Source: Desulfobacterales bacterium
GTDB lineage: Bacteria; Desulfobacterota; Desulfobacteria; Desulfobacterales; C00003060
Length of the DNA stretch: 33,432 nt
Reading direction: 5' to 3'
NCBI GenBank assembly: GCA_023129535.1
Contig: JAGMBW010000046.1
Span: 1-33,432, forward strand
The translations under genes and the position numbers were made by a program. The notes beneath the pieces were generated by a model that saw nothing but the letters and a program-made list of their open reading frames with translations, made no database searches and was not told where the DNA came from. Positions 31,242 to 33,432 of the stretch are shown here, piece after piece. Within the stretch, counting starts at the first letter, position 1, and every line of letters starts with the position of its first letter.

Positions 31242-31453
31242 TCAGTGGTCAGTGGTCAGTGGAGAATCGTGTAATCGCAGAGCGCATAGCGCATAGAGCA
31301 TAGAGCAGGGAGCAAAATCGTAAGACCTAAATTCTTTCCGCTTTGCCCTATGCGCTATGCCCTATGCGGTTTGTATGCGCTATGCCCTATGCGCCAACGA
31401 ATAACCAACAACGAATGACAAATGACAAATGACCAAACGGGCAAAACGGGCTA
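31220..31453. repeat. Block of four word-repeat families between PilZ and kinase genes
   Basis: In order: acagtggacagtgatcagtggtcagtgg (31220-31262), which includes the PilZ stop; gcgcatagcgcatagagcatagagc facing gccctatgcgctatgccctatgcgg as inverted arms (31281-31394); acgaataaccaacaacgaatg; and gacaaatgacaaatg running into the next gene's first ATG. No gene is visible in it. Confidence 0.85.
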
Positions 31454-31495
31454 ATGACAAATGACAAATGTCCATCAGCATCGTCAAGCGAGCGA

Positions 31496-32317
31496 ATGCT
31501 GCTGAGGAAGCTTACTGATCACTATTGTGGTTTGTATCTGATTCGTATTCTTGAAGGTCTTATCCACAATCTCAATGGCCCGCTTCAAATTCTTTGTATT
31601 CGAGCTGAACAACTGGAGCAAGATCTGCAGGAATTACGGGATGCCCTCCTGTCTGCGCCTGCCTGTCCGGGGACAGCAGACAGGCCCAACGCACAGGCAG
31701 AGCAATCGGAAGCTTTAACTGAAGTCGAGGGATTAGCAGGGCGCATGCAGAAAAAGGTCAAATCGATCTCAAAGAGTGTTGATAACTTGGATGTCCAGTT
31801 GAGGCACCTTACAGGTAATCTCATATTTGAGAGGCGCTCTGAGATTGGAAACGTCAAGATCAATGAAGTTATAAAAGACTGTCTTTTTCTCCTTAATGGC
31901 GACATGTTTTTCAAGCACAACGTGAAAAAGACTTTTAGGTTCGATGATGCCCTTCCGGTGATAAGAGGGCGAAAAACCGATTTTTGTATTATTATTTTGA
32001 ATCTTGTCCGAAACGCGCTGGAGGCAATGGTGGATGCTCAAGACAAACATCTTGCCGTTGAAACCACCAGCCAGGAGGGCAAGGTCATCATCCGGATTCA
32101 GGATACTGGTTGCGGCATCCCTGCAAAGGACCGTGAACGCATATATAGGCCCCTTTTTACGACCAAGAAAGGCGCTGGGCATCAGAGCGAGCATGATGAA
32201 TATGCAGGCCTCGGCCTTTCACTTGTATCCCTCTTGATTGAGGATTACAACGGAACCATTGCATGTGAGAGCATTCACGGGAAGACTACCTTTACCGTTG
32301 AAATTCCCCGCCTGTAA
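31496..32317 (+). CDS. Soluble histidine kinase without sensor domain
   Basis: About 273 residues. The dimerisation/His region is LEGLIHNLNGPLQILCIR (His near residue 24). The ATPase has N box IIILNLVRNALEAMVDA, G1 IQDTGCGIPAKD, F box YRPLFTTKK and G2 YAGLGLSLVSLLIEDYNG. There is no transmembrane or sensory domain, so its signal must come from a partner; the nearby receivers (27741 and 28540) are plausible targets. The ORF is open from ATG 31454, but those codons are the gacaaatg repeat, so I prefer ATG 31496; no strong Shine-Dalgarno sequence decides it. Residues about 55-70 (SAPACPGTADRPNAQAEQ) are encoded by an inserted palindromic element. A terminator follows within 10 bp of the stop. 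Confidence 0.85.
   Translation: MLLRKLTDHYCGLYLIRILEGLIHNLNGPLQILCIRAEQLEQDLQELRDALLSAPACPGTADRPNAQAEQSEALTEVEGLAGRMQKKVKSISKSVDNLDVQLRHLTGNLIFERRSEIGNVKINEVIKDCLFLLNGDMFFKHNVKKTFRFDDALPVIRGRKTDFCIIILNLVRNALEAMVDAQDKHLAVETTSQEGKVIIRIQDTGCGIPAKDRERIYRPLFTTKKGAGHQSEHDEYAGLGLSLVSLLIEDYNGTIACESIHGKTTFTVEIPRL
31659..31700. repeat. Palindromic element inserted in frame in the soluble kinase gene
   Basis: Outer arms CTGCCTGT (31659-31666) and ACAGGCAG (31693-31700) are exact complements; inside, TGTCCGGGGACA and a gacaggc arm form smaller hairpins. It sits between two helices of the kinase and keeps the frame. Confidence 0.82.
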
Positions 32318-32324
32318 GGGGAAT

Positions 32325-32368
32325 CGTAACCGTTCACGGTTCAACGGTTCACGGTTACGGATTTTTTT
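32325..32368 (+). terminator. Rho-independent terminator of the soluble kinase, built from a word repeat
   Basis: CGTAACCGT (32325-32333) pairs with ACGGTTACG (32351-32359) around tcacggttcaacggttc, followed by seven T. It starts 8 bp after the kinase stop. Confidence 0.8.
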
Positions 32369-32471
32369 AAGTCCCCTTAAATGTGTTATGGATCCTTAGC
32401 TTTTCTACCATCCTGTCAATCTCTTGGGCAGAAAGAATCCTGCGTTCTATGAAGTACTCTCCTATGGGTCG
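32367..32471 (-). pseudogene. Possible 3' fragment of a lost gene
   Basis: The minus strand is open for 34 codons to a TAA, reading RPIGEYFIERRILSAQEIDR then MVEKLRIHNTFKGT. The pattern resembles GspE_N-like helices (compare LGEILVKMGVVEREKTDRVL in the peptidase gene). An in-frame stop lies just upstream and no start is evident. Chance cannot be excluded. Confidence 0.3.
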
Positions 32472-32621
32472 TTATAGGCATTGAAAAGCTCTGCTTTAGA
32501 TATGACAGGCAACAATATCTTAGCTCTCTCAGGTCAAGAGGATCCTTAAGGACCCCATCTTTTGATAGTTAGTTATTTGTTAGCAACGTTTCGGTCATCC
32601 CATGTGCGTTCATATTATTCT

Positions 32622-32757
32622 GGTTCCCACGCTCCGCGTGGGAACCCAAGGCTTTTGGCGCTCCGCGCCATGTAGTGAGTGGTTGTGATTAGTATGGTTT
32701 CCTGATTGGGCGCAGAGCGCCTGGTGGAGCCCGTTCCCACGCAGAGCATGGGAACGA
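32622..32757. repeat. Four-hairpin symmetric element (BIME-like)
   Basis: GGTTCCCACGC-TCC-GCGTGGGAACC and GGCGC-TCC-GCGCC on the left are mirrored by GGCGC-AGA-GCGCC and GTTCCCACGC-AGA-GCATGGGAAC on the right, separated by about 40 bp. The left large hairpin is perfect over 11 bp. It resembles paired REP units. Confidence 0.85.
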
Positions 32758-32876
32758 GAAGTCAACAAATCCCAAAAGAAATCGCTCAATTTAGGAGTTA
32801 GTGTCATGCTTTATTAGGAGCGTTTCATAAAACGGCATTTATTTGACGACTGTCACGTTTTTTGACACCCTGCAAA

Positions 32877-32938
32877 AAATAATCAATATCTTGTATTCTT
32901 GTCAAGGGAAATAATCAATATCTTGTATTTTTGTCAAG
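32877..32938. repeat. Tandem repeat aaataatcaatatcttgtattcttgtcaag (two copies)
   Basis: Two copies about 32 bp apart, differing at one internal base. On the minus strand each carries TTGACA with an A/T-rich stretch 15-17 bp beyond, so they could be tandem minus-strand promoters. No minus-strand gene is near except the fragment at 32367-32471. Confidence 0.65.
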
Positions 32939-32998
32939 AACAATACCATCTGCAAATTTCCTGAGCCCGATCCGCCATAGGCGGAAAACCAACAGGGG

Positions 32999-33023
32999 TA
33001 GGAATTTAATTCCTATCTTTTTT
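32999..33023 (+). terminator. Terminator-like hairpin
   Basis: TAGGAAT-TTA-ATTCCTA followed by tctttttt. The stem is A/T-rich and there is no gene directly upstream, so its role is uncertain. Confidence 0.4.
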
Positions 33024-33297
33024 GCGTATTCTGAGCCGGGTTTTTCAGTGAGGTTGAGCTAACAAATTGGAATCAAAGCCGATATTCCTGAGTCAATAAC
33101 GTTGCATGATTCTTGCAGATAGACTGCAGTTGTAACGTTTAGTAGTTGAGCAGCACATCGTGGCCCTTGCCTGGCAGGGGGGAATGTCATTAAGAATATA
33201 GTTTTCTTGTCGATAAGAAGGATGGGAACATAAGTTCAGTGGCGACATCCACTCAACGACTCAACTATTGAACGACTTAACGAAGGGTGTAAGCCTG

Positions 33298-33428
33298 AAT
33301 TTCGCAAGTGTTATCTGAAAATCGATGCCAGGCGTGTCATTGCGAGCGATAGCGAAGCAATCTCCAGGTGATGAGATTGCCACGTCGCTCCGCTCCTCGC
33401 AATGACATTCCAGGATGCTTGCGAAATT
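33298..33428. repeat. MITE-like palindrome nested in an outer 11-bp inverted repeat
   Basis: Outer arms AATTTCGCAAG (33298-33308) and CTTGCGAAATT (33418-33428) are exact complements. Inside, 33336-33406 is a GTCATTGCGAG...CTCGCAATGAC palindrome of the same family as 11680-11756. Confidence 0.85.
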
Positions 33429-33432
33429 TGGG

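Larger units (their letters stand above)
32318..33432. other. Right-end noncoding region rich in repeats
   Basis: 1.1 kb with no intact gene. From left: a terminator made of acggttc words, a possible minus-strand gene fragment, a four-hairpin symmetric element, a 28-bp tandem repeat, a ggatccgcc-type small palindrome (32970-32986), a terminator-like hairpin, about 300 bp with nothing I recognise, then a palindromic MITE nested in an outer inverted repeat. The only track ORF here (32610-32807 minus) translates the palindromic element. Confidence 0.75.

Noticed and set aside
28439-31470. Short word arrays as CRISPR
   Set aside because: The words are 6-9 bp, have no unique spacers of constant length, and no cas genes are present.
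1-33432. tRNA, rRNA or riboswitch
   Set aside because: I looked through all gaps for cloverleaf ends, CCA, GTTCRANYC-like loops and known riboswitch cores and saw none that I could support.

Overview
The window reads as a chromosomal fragment of a Gram-negative bacterium with an outer membrane. It has a Wza-like exporter, a TonB-dependent receptor and beta-barrel proteins. The crowd of hybrid histidine kinases, a CHASE2 cyclase, a PATAN-type domain, a YfiR-like protein, an AcuB-like CBS protein and abundant short palindromic repeats suggest a Desulfobacterota (deltaproteobacterial) genome. This is an inference from content; there is no rRNA or marker gene to prove it.

Region 1 (about 156-11500, minus strand) is an exopolysaccharide export block. 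Reading right to left: CHASE2 adenylate cyclase, GT2 glycosyltransferase, [inserted plus-strand gene], FecR-domain secreted protein, outer-membrane barrel, Wza-like lipoprotein, Wzz/GNVR co-polymerase and BY-kinase. The BY-kinase carries a PATAN/DUF4388-like insert inside its ATPase fold. A plus-strand transglutaminase-like peptidase with GspE_N-like repeats sits between the glycosyltransferase and fecR. It is bounded by a 52-bp duplication of the fecR start and by a tandem duplication of about 160 bp.

Region 2 (11501-16500, plus strand) has a secreted glycoside-hydrolase-like protein, a REP-associated (Y1/HUH) transposase bracketed by perfect palindromes, and an O-antigen-ligase/Wzy_C-type membrane protein with a TPR tail whose coding sequence contains intergenic-type repeats.

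Region 3 (16501-27740) is signalling. It has a CBS-ACT protein, a GspE/PilB pseudogene lacking its ATPase core, a GAF hybrid kinase, and a tightly packed minus-strand operon of TonB receptor, YfiR-like protein, HisKA_2 kinase and REC-HK-REC kinase. Three collapsed gene remnants lie here.

Region 4 (27741-32317, plus strand) is a cyclic-di-GMP and phosphorelay set: REC-SHOCT, REC-GAF-HD-GYP, PilZ and a soluble histidine kinase. Several of these ORFs start, end or are interrupted in short-word repeats. The last 1.1 kb has no intact gene; it holds a terminator, palindromic elements, tandem repeats and a possible gene fragment.

Together the genes suggest surface polysaccharide synthesis and export under second-messenger (cAMP, c-di-GMP) and two-component control, in a genome that is unusually rich in small palindromic repeats and small deletions.
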